From contig NZ_BDAZ01000058.1 in NCBI RefSeq assembly GCF_001612725.1, positions 1-64,000 of the forward strand: 64,000 bases of DNA. The letters are read 5' to 3'. The notes under the pieces were generated by a model. That model searched no databases. It was not told the origin of the DNA and saw nothing but the letters and a program-made list of their open reading frames with translations. Positions 7,219 to 15,655 of this stretch are shown one piece after another. The position numbers and the translations under genes are program-made. Numbering within the stretch: position 1 is the first letter of the stretch; every line of letters starts with the position of its first letter. This DNA comes from Nocardia anaemiae NBRC 100462 (GTDB taxonomy: Bacteria; Actinomycetota; Actinomycetes; Mycobacteriales; Mycobacteriaceae).

Positions 7219-8669
7219 CTGTTATTGATGTAGATCCGAAGGCCTACTATCAAGCTGCCACAAATTGCTTCGATGCGGCTGCGGCCATAGCGGACAGTTT
7301 CCTTTACGTTTTCAAGGAATTGTCTGATTGTGGTTCGATGGCTGGCGTCGACGAAGACGGCCAGAAGTGGGCGAGTTCTTACAATAGCTCCGCTGACGAA
7401 GCGGTCGCATTCTTCCAGGATGTACACAGTACGCTGACGTCCTACGGCAGCGCTCTCAATGACCTCGGTTTCAATCATGCCCAGGCTGATGCTTCATTGA
7501 AGGGTACACCGCAATCGGAAAGGCCAACCGACAAAGCCGTCCCAGTTTTTGGTCCATTTCCAATTCCAGCTTCGGCGGGCGGGCCAGGAAAAGGAATCAT
7601 CGACAGTGGCATAAATATTCTCAGCGAAATCGGCATCCCAGTCCCCGATGGCGACACCGGAAAACTCGCAAAAGCGGCTGACGCCTGGGACCGATTGGCC
7701 ACAATCTACCAAAACACTAACGCTCGTGACAAGATAACCATCGCCGCCAGCCTATTCGATAGCGCGAATTCTGCCGATGCTGTTCAAGTCCATGCAGACC
7801 TCAAATCTGTCGAAACCTCCATGTTTCAACTACTGGACATTTGCAAACAGATTAGCCAGTCCTGCACCGACTACAAGAACGCATTGAAAGAACTCCGAGA
7901 CGAAATAAAGGGGTTCCTCGAAGATCTCGCCAAAGAACTCGCTATCGATGCCGCCGTCACGATAGGCCTCTCCTTGATCAGCTTCGGCGCTGGAGCGCTA
8001 ACCGCGGTAAAGGCGCTCGACACAGCCCGTCGTTGGGCAAAGAGAATCAAAGATGGCGTTATCGCCTGGCGGGCCCGCAAAGTTGCACAAATCAAAGGCT
8101 TGGCCGATGATGCGATCGCGTCTATGGCCAGGGCTCGCCAAGCGGTGAAAGATCTTCTGGAACGACTACGTAGCAAACTCGGCGGCGGCGTGAAGAGTCC
8201 ATCGAAACCGGCACTAACCCAGAATGATCTCGATGCACTGTCGGACTATACTGGACCCGGCTACTGGGATCTCAATCAGGCTCTAAGGAGTGGAACGATG
8301 GACGCATCGCAGCAGGCCAGAGTCAAGGCAATCGAAGAAGCGCTGTCGAAGCTTCCGAACTACGAGGGTAGGGTATTTCGCGGTACGGATCTTCCGCAGA
8401 GCGTCCTGGACAAGTACAAGCCTGGCCAAATTGTGACCGAGGATGCGTTCACAAGCACCTCCTCGGCGTCCTCGACCGCCTTCCCGGGTAATACACAGTT
8501 CACCATTATTTCGAAAACCGGGAAAGATGTCTCAGCGTATTCCTCGACGGAGGCAGCTGGCATTGTGGAGAATGAAGTACTATTTCCGCCCGGTGTCAAT
8601 TTCCAGGTAGTGAGCAAGATTTTCGACACAAATACGGGTAAGACCTTCATACAATTGATAGAAAGGTAG
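7215..8669 (+). CDS. ESX-associated polymorphic toxin with C-terminal ADP-ribosyltransferase domain
   Basis: 484 residues. The N-terminal ~100 residues are helical and WXG-like (YYQAATNCFDAAAAIA, then WASSYNSSADEAVAFF). A central region contains a hydrophobic stretch (IDAAVTIGLSLISFGAGAL, about 250-270) followed by a basic helix. From about residue 330 to the end is an ART domain of the R-S-E class: R389 in GRVFRGTD, the S-T-S motif at 414-416 (FTSTSS), and E452-N-E454 in ENEVLFPPG. The ExE form is typical of arginine-modifying ARTs, whereas QxE occurs in C3-type enzymes. The protein probably transfers ADP-ribose from NAD+ to a target protein after ESX export. Codon use is less GC-rich than the core genes, suggesting transfer. 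Confidence 0.85.
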   Translation: MTVIDVDPKAYYQAATNCFDAAAAIADSFLYVFKELSDCGSMAGVDEDGQKWASSYNSSADEAVAFFQDVHSTLTSYGSALNDLGFNHAQADASLKGTPQSERPTDKAVPVFGPFPIPASAGGPGKGIIDSGINILSEIGIPVPDGDTGKLAKAADAWDRLATIYQNTNARDKITIAASLFDSANSADAVQVHADLKSVETSMFQLLDICKQISQSCTDYKNALKELRDEIKGFLEDLAKELAIDAAVTIGLSLISFGAGALTAVKALDTARRWAKRIKDGVIAWRARKVAQIKGLADDAIASMARARQAVKDLLERLRSKLGGGVKSPSKPALTQNDLDALSDYTGPGYWDLNQALRSGTMDASQQARVKAIEEALSKLPNYEGRVFRGTDLPQSVLDKYKPGQIVTEDAFTSTSSASSTAFPGNTQFTIISKTGKDVSAYSSTEAAGIVENEVLFPPGVNFQVVSKIFDTNTGKTFIQLIER

Positions 8670-8678
8670 CGTCTCTCG

Positions 8679-8882
8679 ATGAGTGAGAAAATTGCTGGAA
8701 AAACTTTCCGGTCACTGGAAGAGGCGGGTCTCGAGCCGCTGAGCAAAGAGGAACTCGAACAGGCGGAGAGAATGTTTGCCGAAGCGCGTGCAGAGGTCGC
8801 TGCTGTTCCACCCGAGAAGCGGAGACCGGCATCACCAAAATTCTATGATGATACGAGCGGCACTGAATTCGAAAATCTGTGA
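8679..8882 (+). CDS. 67-residue protein, candidate immunity protein of the ART toxin
   Basis: 67 residues, starting nine bases after the toxin stop and the last gene before a strong terminator. It is highly charged, with LEEAGLEPLSKEELEQAERM and a long helix FAEARAEVAAVPPEKRR, and an aromatic/acidic tail KFYDDTSGTEFENL. No known domain is recognised. Position immediately after a polymorphic toxin, small size and lack of a signal peptide are what is expected for a cytoplasmic immunity protein, but no sequence feature proves it. A toxin-specific chaperone is an alternative. Confidence 0.55.
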   Translation: MSEKIAGKTFRSLEEAGLEPLSKEELEQAERMFAEARAEVAAVPPEKRRPASPKFYDDTSGTEFENL

Positions 8883-8927
8883 CCCGATTGTCGATCTCTA
8901 TGTGAGCGCACCTGCACGAAACTGAAC

Positions 8928-8957
8928 AAAGGCACGGCCGGTGGAGGCCGTGCCTTT
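8928..8957. terminator. Strong intrinsic terminator of the toxin operon
   Basis: AAAGGCACGGCC (8928-8939) pairs perfectly with GGCCGTGCCTTT (8946-8957), a 12-bp stem with a 6-base loop. It separates the toxin cassette from the convergent gpgS operon and reads as a terminator in both directions, with T-rich ends on both strands. Confidence 0.88.
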
Positions 8958-9011
8958 GCGCGTTGCACACCCGGCATGGGCGCTCGAGAGCACCCCCGTT
9001 TCTTCGTACGG

Positions 9012-9953
9012 TCAGGCCGCGGCCCAGGCCGGGCGCAGTGTGTTCATCGGCGGGCGGTCGGCGAGCGAGACTTCCGTGCTGTGTGCGGTGAAGGCGTCGC
9101 CGATCAGCGGGAACTGGGTCAGGGCCGCACCGGAGTCCTGGACACCGCTGCGGCCGAGGACGGTGCCGAGGATTTGGCGGCTCATTACGCCGAGGTCGGC
9201 GAGGGGGCGGTTGCGGTGGGTGCGTACACCCAGGTTCACCTGGCCGATCGCGGATAGGCCGAGGCGGTCGTAGGTGTCGAGGAGCAGGCCGATCTCCACG
9301 CCATAGCCGGGGGCGAACGGTACCGAGGCGAGCAGTTCGCGGGTGCCCGCGTATTCGCCGCCGAGCGGCTGCAGCACCTGCGACAGTTCCGGACGCAATG
9401 CGGCGAGCAGCGGACGGGCCACCAGTTCGGTGACGCGACCGCCGCCGTGTGCGTCGACGGCACCGGCCTGCCGCAGCGGTCTGCGGTAGTAGGCCTTGAC
9501 CAGATGCATACCGTCGACGAGCAGCAGCGGGCCGAGCAGCTTCGGCACGAAGGCCGGATCCGGATCGATGAGATCGGAATCGACGAAGGCGATGACATCG
9601 CCACTGGTCACCGCCAGCGACCGCCACAGCACCTCGCCCTTGCCGGGCAGCGGATCGAGTTCGGGGACGGCCTGTTCCCGACTGATCACCTCCGCGCCCG
9701 CGGCCAGCGCGCGTTCGGCGGTGGCATCGGTCGATCCGGAATCGAGCACGATCAGCTCGTCGACCAGGGTGCCGAGCAGCGGTCGAATGCTGGCCACCAC
9801 ATCGGCGACGGTGTTCTCTTCGTTCAGTGCGGGCAGCACCACCGAAACGGTGCGTCCGCGCTTGGCGGCGATCAGTTCCTCGACCGTCCAGCCCGGGGTG
9901 TCCCAGCTATTCGTCGTCGCCCAGAGCGGGCTGTCGTGGTGGTGGAAATTCAT
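9012..9953 (-). CDS. gpgS: Glucosyl-3-phosphoglycerate synthase
   Basis: 313 residues from the ATG at 9953, which overlaps the folP2 stop as ATGA. It is a GT81-family glycosyltransferase: SVVLPALNEENTVADVVASI, VLDSGSTDATAERALAAGAE, the metal-binding DSD in IAFVDSDLIDPD, and the C-terminal VRTHRNRPLADLGVMSRQIL. GpgS joins glucose from an NDP-sugar to 3-phosphoglycerate, the first step of the 6-O-methylglucose lipopolysaccharides that regulate fatty-acid synthesis in mycobacteria and Nocardia. It is the last gene of the minus-strand dapE-to-gpgS run; the M. tuberculosis counterpart, Rv1208, likewise follows folP2. Confidence 0.95.
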   Translation of the reverse strand: MNFHHHDSPLWATTNSWDTPGWTVEELIAAKRGRTVSVVLPALNEENTVADVVASIRPLLGTLVDELIVLDSGSTDATAERALAAGAEVISREQAVPELDPLPGKGEVLWRSLAVTSGDVIAFVDSDLIDPDPAFVPKLLGPLLLVDGMHLVKAYYRRPLRQAGAVDAHGGGRVTELVARPLLAALRPELSQVLQPLGGEYAGTRELLASVPFAPGYGVEIGLLLDTYDRLGLSAIGQVNLGVRTHRNRPLADLGVMSRQILGTVLGRSGVQDSGAALTQFPLIGDAFTAHSTEVSLADRPPMNTLRPAWAAA

Positions 9954-10834
9954 ACCAGACCTCGCAGGGTTCGTGCGGGGGGCCGGATGCCCTGTATCGC
10001 GGCGATCATGTCCACGACGCGCCTGGTTTCGGCGACCTCGTGCACTCGGAAGACTCGGGCGCCGGCGGCCGCCGACCATGCTGTTGCTGCCAATGTGCCC
10101 TCCAACCGTTCGGATAGACCGACACCTAAAGTCTCCCCGATAAAATCCTTGTTGCTGAGCGCCATCAAGACTGGCCATCCGGTATTTACAAGAACGTCTA
10201 TTCCCCGCAACAACTCGAGCCCGTGGTAGGTGTTCTTGCCGAAATCATGGGTCGGATCGATCAGAATCGAATCCTTGCGAACCCCGGCCGCGACCGCATC
10301 TTCTGCGGCACGCGACACGGTTTGCGTTACTTCTGCCACCACATCGGCATAGCGCACCCGATGCGGACGGGTGCGCGGGACGGCCCCGCCGGTATGACTG
10401 CATACGATGCCGACGCCCCGGTCGGCGGCCACATGCACCAGATCCGGATCGGCACCCGCCCAGGTGTCATTGATCAGGTCCGCGCCCGCGGACACTGCGG
10501 CATCGGCGACCTCGGCGCGCCAGGTATCGATGCTGATCAGTAGCTCCGGATACTTCTCCCGGATCGCCGCGACGAACGGGACCACCCGGCGAGCCTCTTC
10601 CGCCGCATCGACCACGGTGCCGGGACCGGCCTTCACCCCGCCGATATCGACCAGATCAGTGCCCTCGTCGACCGCGCGCGCGACCGCGTCCATGGCGGCC
10701 GCGTCGGTGAAGGTCGCGCCCTTGTCGTAGAAGGAGTCGGGGGTGCGGTTGACGATGGCCATCACCAACGCCCGATCCGTCGCCACCGGCTTGCCGCACA
10801 AGGTGGGAAGCGGCGCTGCGGTGGGGCTGAACAT
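9950..10834 (-). CDS. folP2: Dihydropteroate synthase-like protein FolP2
   Basis: 294 residues starting at MFSPTAAPLP (10834). The pterin-binding signature is plain: MAIVNRTPDSFYDKGATF, VDIGGVKAGPG, LISIDTWRAEVADAAVSAGA and LINDTWAGADPDLV, with C-terminal DFGKNTYHGLELLR and FRVHEV. The motif is VNRTPDSF with KAGPG where canonical DHPS has a GGES-type loop, which marks the FolP2 branch. Mycobacterial FolP2 proteins are reported not to act as ordinary DHPS, so a true folate role is uncertain. It is translationally coupled to gpgS, and that pairing is conserved, suggesting a shared pathway or simply a conserved operon. Confidence 0.88.
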   Translation of the reverse strand: MFSPTAAPLPTLCGKPVATDRALVMAIVNRTPDSFYDKGATFTDAAAMDAVARAVDEGTDLVDIGGVKAGPGTVVDAAEEARRVVPFVAAIREKYPELLISIDTWRAEVADAAVSAGADLINDTWAGADPDLVHVAADRGVGIVCSHTGGAVPRTRPHRVRYADVVAEVTQTVSRAAEDAVAAGVRKDSILIDPTHDFGKNTYHGLELLRGIDVLVNTGWPVLMALSNKDFIGETLGVGLSERLEGTLAATAWSAAAGARVFRVHEVAETRRVVDMIAAIQGIRPPARTLRGLV

Positions 10835-10974
10835 GCCCCGACTGTACCTAGTCCTGTAACACGGCCTCAGGGAACGGGCTGTGGACGGTGCATTCTTGGG
10901 ACGCGCAACAACGGATTTCGCCAGCACCTGGGCAACTGGTCGGGTACGCCCAAAGCGTCGCCGTCCGATCGACG

Positions 10975-12744
10975 CTAGTTCTTGGGCGCGCGGGCTGCGG
11001 CCACGTCGGCGACGTATTCGTCGTAAGCCGGGACATAGCCGTCGGCGCGACCGGCGAGCACATACAGCTGGCTGTCGGCATCGGGTGCGTAGCCCTGCTT
11101 GCGGAGTTCGACCTTGCGGCTCTTGAAGGTCGAGGTCTGCTCGAGTTCGGCGACGACCCGGATGAACAGCGGAACCGCATAGCCGGGCAACCGGGAATAG
11201 GCCAGTTCGGCGAGCGCGCGGCCGTCGAATTCGGCGTCCGGGTGCAGCGTCACCGCAGCCATACCCGCCTTGCCGTCGGCGCCGGGGATATCCACGCCGA
11301 ATACGACCGCCTGCGAGATCGCGTCGGATTCGGCGAGCGCACCCTCCACCTCGGTGGTGGCGACATTCTCACCCTTCCATCGGAAGGTATCGCCGAGCCG
11401 ATCGACGAAGGCGATGTGGTGCCATCCTTGATCACGCACCAGATCGCCGGTGTCGAACCAGACGTCTCCGTCGGTGAAGCCGTCGCGAACCAGCTTCGCC
11501 TCGGACGCGGCCTTATCGGTATAGCCGTCGGCGGGCGAACGATCGGTGACCTTGGCCAGCAGCAGGCCGACCCCGCCGCCCCGCACCCGACGCAGCCGAC
11601 CGTCCTTGTCGCGCTTGGGCTTTCCGGTCGCATCGTCGTATTCGACGATGGCATAGGGCAATGGCCCGAAGCCCGCCGTGCGATCCACCCCGAAGGCATT
11701 GATGAAGGCGATATTCACCTCGCTGGCGCCATAGAATTCGACGATCCGGCCGATGCCGAAGCGGCTCTTGAACTCGTCCCACAGCTCCGGCCGCAGCCCA
11801 TTGCCGACGGCGAGCCGGACCCGGTGCTGCCGATCGGTCGGCTTGACCGGCTGATTGACCAGGTATCGGCAGAGTTCGCCGATGTAGATGAATGCGGTCG
11901 CCTGTTCCCTGATGATCTCGTCCCAGAACCGGGAGGCGGAGAACTGCCTGCCGAGTGCGAAGGTGCCACCCGCGGCCAGCACCGACGACAGCGCGACGGT
12001 CAGTGCGTTGTTGTGATAGAGCGGCAGGCAGCAGTACAGAGTGTCGTTGCCGTGCAGGCGAATTCCGAGTCCGCCCAGTCCGGACATGCTCTTGGTCCAA
12101 CGCAGATGTGTCATCACGCTGGCCTTGGGCAGGCCGGTGGTGCCGGAGGTGAAGATCAGGAAGGCGCGTTCCTTCGCGGTGACCTGTGCGCAGCTCGGCG
12201 GATCGGCCGGGTCGGCGTCCTCGGCCGACTTGTGCAGATCCTGCGAAAACAGCACATCGGCAAGGGGTTCGGCGAGGGAATCCAGTGCGGCCTGGCATTC
12301 TTCGCCGACCACGTTGAGCACGCTGTCGAGCAGTCCGAAGCTGTGCGCGAGCACCTGATCGCGCTGGTGGTGGTTCAGCAGGCCGACCGTCGCGCCGAGT
12401 TTCACGGTGGCCAGCACCACGAAGAGGGTTTCCGGACGGTTGGTCATCAGCACGCCGACCACGTCACCGCGGCGCACGCCGCGATCGGCCAGCACCCGCG
12501 CGTACCGGTTCACCTGTGCGTTGGCCGCACCGTAGCTGAAGGTTTCGCCCTCGAATTTCAGGAACGGCCGGTCCGGATGCCGATGCGCGTTGCGTTGGAA
12601 GTACAGACCGACCGAGGATTTGTCATCCGGCCGCACCAGCATGCCGAGCGCGCCGCGCAGCATGGACGGTGCGTCCAATGCCATGAGCGGCAACCTTTTC
12701 GCGATATCGAATAGGCTGACCTTCGGTTGGGCGGCGGTGCTCAT
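10975..12744 (-). CDS. fadD6: Long-chain fatty acyl-CoA synthetase FadD6
   Basis: 589 residues of the ANL adenylation superfamily. The phosphate-binding loop is IFTSGTTGLPKASVMTH; the adenine motif is FYGASE; the hinge region is FDTGDLVRDQGWHHIAFVDR with RLGDTFRWKGENVATTEVE after it. The C-terminal lysine region is TFKSRKVELRKQGY. The enzyme adenylates a long-chain fatty acid and forms the CoA thioester, and FadD6-type proteins are also linked to fatty-acid uptake. The gene begins three bases before the end of the upstream LOG gene, so the two are in one operon. The 140-base gap to folP2 may hold a separate promoter. Confidence 0.93.
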   Translation of the reverse strand: MSTAAQPKVSLFDIAKRLPLMALDAPSMLRGALGMLVRPDDKSSVGLYFQRNAHRHPDRPFLKFEGETFSYGAANAQVNRYARVLADRGVRRGDVVGVLMTNRPETLFVVLATVKLGATVGLLNHHQRDQVLAHSFGLLDSVLNVVGEECQAALDSLAEPLADVLFSQDLHKSAEDADPADPPSCAQVTAKERAFLIFTSGTTGLPKASVMTHLRWTKSMSGLGGLGIRLHGNDTLYCCLPLYHNNALTVALSSVLAAGGTFALGRQFSASRFWDEIIREQATAFIYIGELCRYLVNQPVKPTDRQHRVRLAVGNGLRPELWDEFKSRFGIGRIVEFYGASEVNIAFINAFGVDRTAGFGPLPYAIVEYDDATGKPKRDKDGRLRRVRGGGVGLLLAKVTDRSPADGYTDKAASEAKLVRDGFTDGDVWFDTGDLVRDQGWHHIAFVDRLGDTFRWKGENVATTEVEGALAESDAISQAVVFGVDIPGADGKAGMAAVTLHPDAEFDGRALAELAYSRLPGYAVPLFIRVVAELEQTSTFKSRKVELRKQGYAPDADSQLYVLAGRADGYVPAYDEYVADVAAARAPKN

Positions 12745-12747
12745 GCG

Positions 12748-13347
12748 TCAGTTCTCCTCGTCGAGAATGGTGCCCGGCTCCTTCGTCACCTCGGATGCCA
12801 GCACCGGCTTCAGTGCCGCGAAGGCCGCGGACAGATCGTCGACCACGGTGATCCGGGCGATGGCCGACTGGGACACGAACTTCCGATCGTAGAGTTGGTC
12901 CAGCCAGTCGAACAGCCCCTGATAGAAACCATTGTGATCGAGCACAACCACGGGCTTGTCGTGTTGGCCCAGGTAACCGCCGGTCCAGGTTTCGAAGAAT
13001 TCCTCCAGTGTGCCGATGCCGCCGGGCAGGGTGAGGAAGGCGTCGGCGCGGTCCTCCATGACCTGTTTGCGCTGGCGCATGGTGTCGGTGACGATCAGTT
13101 CGTCGGCATCGACATCGGCTACTTCCTGGTGCACCAGGTGTTTCGGGATAACACCGACGGTGTGCGCACCGCCCGCACGAGCCCCGGTGGCGACCGCGCC
13201 CATCATCGAGACGTGACCGCCGCCGGAAACCAATTGCCAACCGCGCCTTGCGATCTCGGTCCCGACCCGGGCGGCGAGAGCGAGCATCGCCGGATCGGCG
13301 GTGCTGGCCGAGCAGTAGACGCAGACCGCGTATCCGCCTGCACTCAC
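12748..13347 (-). CDS. LOG-family protein (TIGR00730), second paralogue
   Basis: 199 residues from a GTG at 13347 that overlaps the preceding stop by four bases (GTGA). It opens with YAVCVYCSAS and has WQLVSGGGHVSMMGAVATGA, the RQRKQVME motif and the catalytic loop LTLPGGIGTLEEFFE. These are the signatures of lysine-decarboxylase-like/LOG proteins, which hydrolyse cytokinin riboside monophosphates or other nucleotides to free base plus ribose 5-phosphate. It is closer in size to canonical LOG than its upstream neighbour. In M. tuberculosis the equivalent place has one LOG gene (Rv1205). Confidence 0.9.
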   Translation of the reverse strand: MSAGGYAVCVYCSASTADPAMLALAARVGTEIARRGWQLVSGGGHVSMMGAVATGARAGGAHTVGVIPKHLVHQEVADVDADELIVTDTMRQRKQVMEDRADAFLTLPGGIGTLEEFFETWTGGYLGQHDKPVVVLDHNGFYQGLFDWLDQLYDRKFVSQSAIARITVVDDLSAAFAALKPVLASEVTKEPGTILDEEN

Positions 13348-14150
13348 CACTGGTCCTCCGTTCCGAGCGCATCGGTGTCGGTGGCGCCGTCCGCGGTGGC
13401 CAGGATGATCTGCACGACCTCCTCGACGCTGTCGGTCACATGCAGCAGGCCCAGGTCGCCGGGTGAGATCTTGCCGGAGCCGCCTAGTGAATCGCGCAGC
13501 CAGTCGACGAGTCCGGCCCAGTACTTGCTGCCGAACAGGATGATCGGGAAGCGGGTGATCTTGTGAGTCTGCACCAGGGTGAGCGCCTCGAAAAGCTCGT
13601 CCAGGGTGCCGAATCCGCCCGGCAGGCAGATGAATGCCTGCGAGTACTTCACGAACATGGTCTTGCGCGCGAAGAAGTAGCGGAAGTTGATGCCCAGGTC
13701 GACCCATTCATTGAGGCTCTGCTCGAACGGCAACTCGATGCCGAGCCCGATCGAGTACCCGCCCGCCTCCGACGTACCCCGGTTCGCGGCCTCCATCACG
13801 CCGGGGCCGCCGCCGGTGATCACCGCGAATCCGGCCTGTGCCAGCGCGCCGCCGATGGCCATGGCGGCGTGATACTCCGGATGCCCCGCCGGGGTGCGGG
13901 CCGAGCCGAAGACGGTGACCGCGCGCGGCAATTCGGCGAGCGCGCCGAAGCCCTCGACGAATTCGGCTTGGATGCGCAGCACCCGCCACGGATCGGTATG
14001 CACCCAATCGCTTGGTCCGTGCTGGTCCAATAGGTTCTGGTCGGCGGTGCCGCCCGGTTTGCGATCGCGGCGGAACATGATCGGTCCGCGGAATTTGGGT
14101 GTCGACTTCGGCGTGCTTGCGATCTCGTTATCGGCGGCTTCGGTGGACAT
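13344..14150 (-). CDS. LOG-family protein (TIGR00730), long form
   Basis: 268 residues from the ATG at 14150. About 75 residues precede the Rossmann-like domain, which starts at LPRAVTVFGSARTPAGHPEY. It continues with FAVITGGGPGVMEAANRGTS, the FFARKTMFVKYSQAFICLP segment and the LOG loop PGGFGTLDELFEAL. Family members cleave nucleoside 5'-monophosphates at the N-glycosidic bond. The stop overlaps the start of the shorter LOG paralogue, and the start lies 10 bases from the dapE stop, so all belong to one operon. Confidence 0.9.
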   Translation of the reverse strand: MSTEAADNEIASTPKSTPKFRGPIMFRRDRKPGGTADQNLLDQHGPSDWVHTDPWRVLRIQAEFVEGFGALAELPRAVTVFGSARTPAGHPEYHAAMAIGGALAQAGFAVITGGGPGVMEAANRGTSEAGGYSIGLGIELPFEQSLNEWVDLGINFRYFFARKTMFVKYSQAFICLPGGFGTLDELFEALTLVQTHKITRFPIILFGSKYWAGLVDWLRDSLGGSGKISPGDLGLLHVTDSVEEVVQIILATADGATDTDALGTEDQW

Positions 14151-14160
14151 GGCGCCCACG

Positions 14161-15252
14161 CTACCGGGATGCGCCGGTGAGGTAGCCGCGCAGCACCTCG
14201 GCGACCGAGCTGATCTGGGCGACCGGGACGTGTTCATCGCGCTTATGGGCGAGATTGGGGTCTCCGGGACCGAAATTCACCGCCGGAATGCCGCGGGCGG
14301 CGAAGCGCGCGACATCGGTCCAGCCGTATTTGGCGCGCACACTGTCGGCGCCGACCACGGTGATCAGATCCTTGGCGGCGGGGGCGGACAAGCCGGGCAA
14401 TGCGCCCGCGGCGGCGTCGGTGAGCTCGAAATCGAGTTCGAGTCCGTCGAATACCTCGCGCACATGTTCGGTGGCCTGCGCGACAGAGCGATCGGGGGCG
14501 AAGCGGAAGTTCACGTCGACGTCGGCCTCGTCCGGAATCACATTGCCCGCAACGCCACCCCCGATGCGGACTGCGGACAGGCCCTCCCGATAGACGCAAC
14601 CATCGATTTCGACATCGCGGGCTTTGTAGTCGGCGAGGCGCTGCAGCACCGGCGCCAATCGATGAATCGCATTGTCGCCCTTCCATGATCGCGCCGAGTG
14701 GGCCCGCACGCCCTTGGTGGTGAGCCGGGCGCGCATGGTGCCCTGGCAACCCGCCTCGATGACACCGCCGGACGGTTCGCCGAGGATAGCCAGATCACCG
14801 ACGAGCCAATCCGGGAGCTCGCGCTCGATGTGGTTGAGGCCGTTGTACTTCGCGGAGATCTCCTCGCAGTCGTAGAACATCAGCGTCAGATCGTGCACCG
14901 GTTCGGCGACGGTCGCGGCCAGATGCAGGAAGACCGCGTCACCGGATTTCATATCGACGGTGCCGCAGCCGTAGAGCTGGCGCTCCCCATCCTCCTCCAC
15001 AAAGGTGCTCGGCACATTGTCGGCGATGGGCACGGTATCCAAATGACCGGCCAGGATGACCCGAGTCGGCCGCCCGAGATCGGTGCGCGCGAGCACTACG
15101 TTCCCGTGCCGCAGCACCTCGAATCCGGTGGTCTGCTCACGCAGTGCCCGCTCGACCAGGTCGGCGATGACCGCCTCGTCGCGGGAGACGCTGGGGATGT
15201 CGACGAGGGCTGCGGTCAGCGTGATGGGGTCGGCGCGCAAGTCGAGGGTCAC
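14161..15252 (-). CDS. dapE: Succinyl-diaminopimelate desuccinylase
   Basis: 363 residues from a GTG at 15252 (MTLDLRADPITL). Further upstream codons remain open but their translation is low-complexity and not conserved-looking. M20 metallopeptidase motifs: LAGHLDTVP with the metal-binding His and the following Asp, YGCGTVDMKSGDA, the catalytic-base pair in MFYDCEEISA, and the C-terminal NFGPGDPNLAHKRDEHVPV carrying the last metal ligand. The enzyme hydrolyses N-succinyl-LL-2,6-diaminopimelate to LL-DAP and succinate in the lysine/peptidoglycan pathway. dapD is divergent and dapC lies 10 kb away. Confidence 0.95.
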   Translation of the reverse strand: MTLDLRADPITLTAALVDIPSVSRDEAVIADLVERALREQTTGFEVLRHGNVVLARTDLGRPTRVILAGHLDTVPIADNVPSTFVEEDGERQLYGCGTVDMKSGDAVFLHLAATVAEPVHDLTLMFYDCEEISAKYNGLNHIERELPDWLVGDLAILGEPSGGVIEAGCQGTMRARLTTKGVRAHSARSWKGDNAIHRLAPVLQRLADYKARDVEIDGCVYREGLSAVRIGGGVAGNVIPDEADVDVNFRFAPDRSVAQATEHVREVFDGLELDFELTDAAAGALPGLSAPAAKDLITVVGADSVRAKYGWTDVARFAARGIPAVNFGPGDPNLAHKRDEHVPVAQISSVAEVLRGYLTGASR

Positions 15253-15655
15253 GGCTGCCAGCCTACGACCGCGATATTCCGCCCCGATCGGGTCCGTCGG
15301 CATTTGCCGCGACGCGGTGGTCGATATGTACCGGCTTCCGCTGCGCCTCGACGTGCGTGCGGACATGACACTCGGACGGCCGACCGGCAACCTCGCCGAG
15401 CAGGCGAACCGGGCAGCACCACTCGACTGGGAGCGTTTGCCGGTCAAGTCTGCGGCGTCCACCACCCCAGCCGCTGACAGGGTCCGGCACCATGCCCCTC
15501 GCGAGTCCGCACCACCACCCGAGCCATTGGGAGCATTTGCCAAGCGAGTCGCGGAACAGCCACCCGAGCCGTGGAAGGCAATCGCCAGGCGGGTCTGCGG
15601 CGCCGCGTCGACGTGGCTCACCACGCGAGCGCATGGGTGGGTAACCTCTGATGAC
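15253..15655. promoter_or_regulatory. dapE-dapD divergent region with degenerate direct repeats
   Basis: A 403-base region between divergent dapE and dapD must hold both promoters. Three imperfect copies of a unit of about 45 bases, with a core like GGGAGCRTTTGCC followed by AAG-GTC-GCGGCG, lie near 15415-15460, 15510-15556 and 15557-15603. A TAACCT box at 15641-15646 sits about 10 bases before the dapD GTG, as expected for a leaderless actinobacterial transcript. No convincing gene is present. Confidence 0.45.

Noticed and set aside
7215..8669. Possibility that the ESX toxin is a TNT-type NAD glycohydrolase
   Set aside because: The C-terminus has the R, STS and ExE pattern of ADP-ribosyltransferases and not a TNT-like end.
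10888..12714. A 608-codon plus-strand open frame
   Set aside because: Antisense to fadD6.
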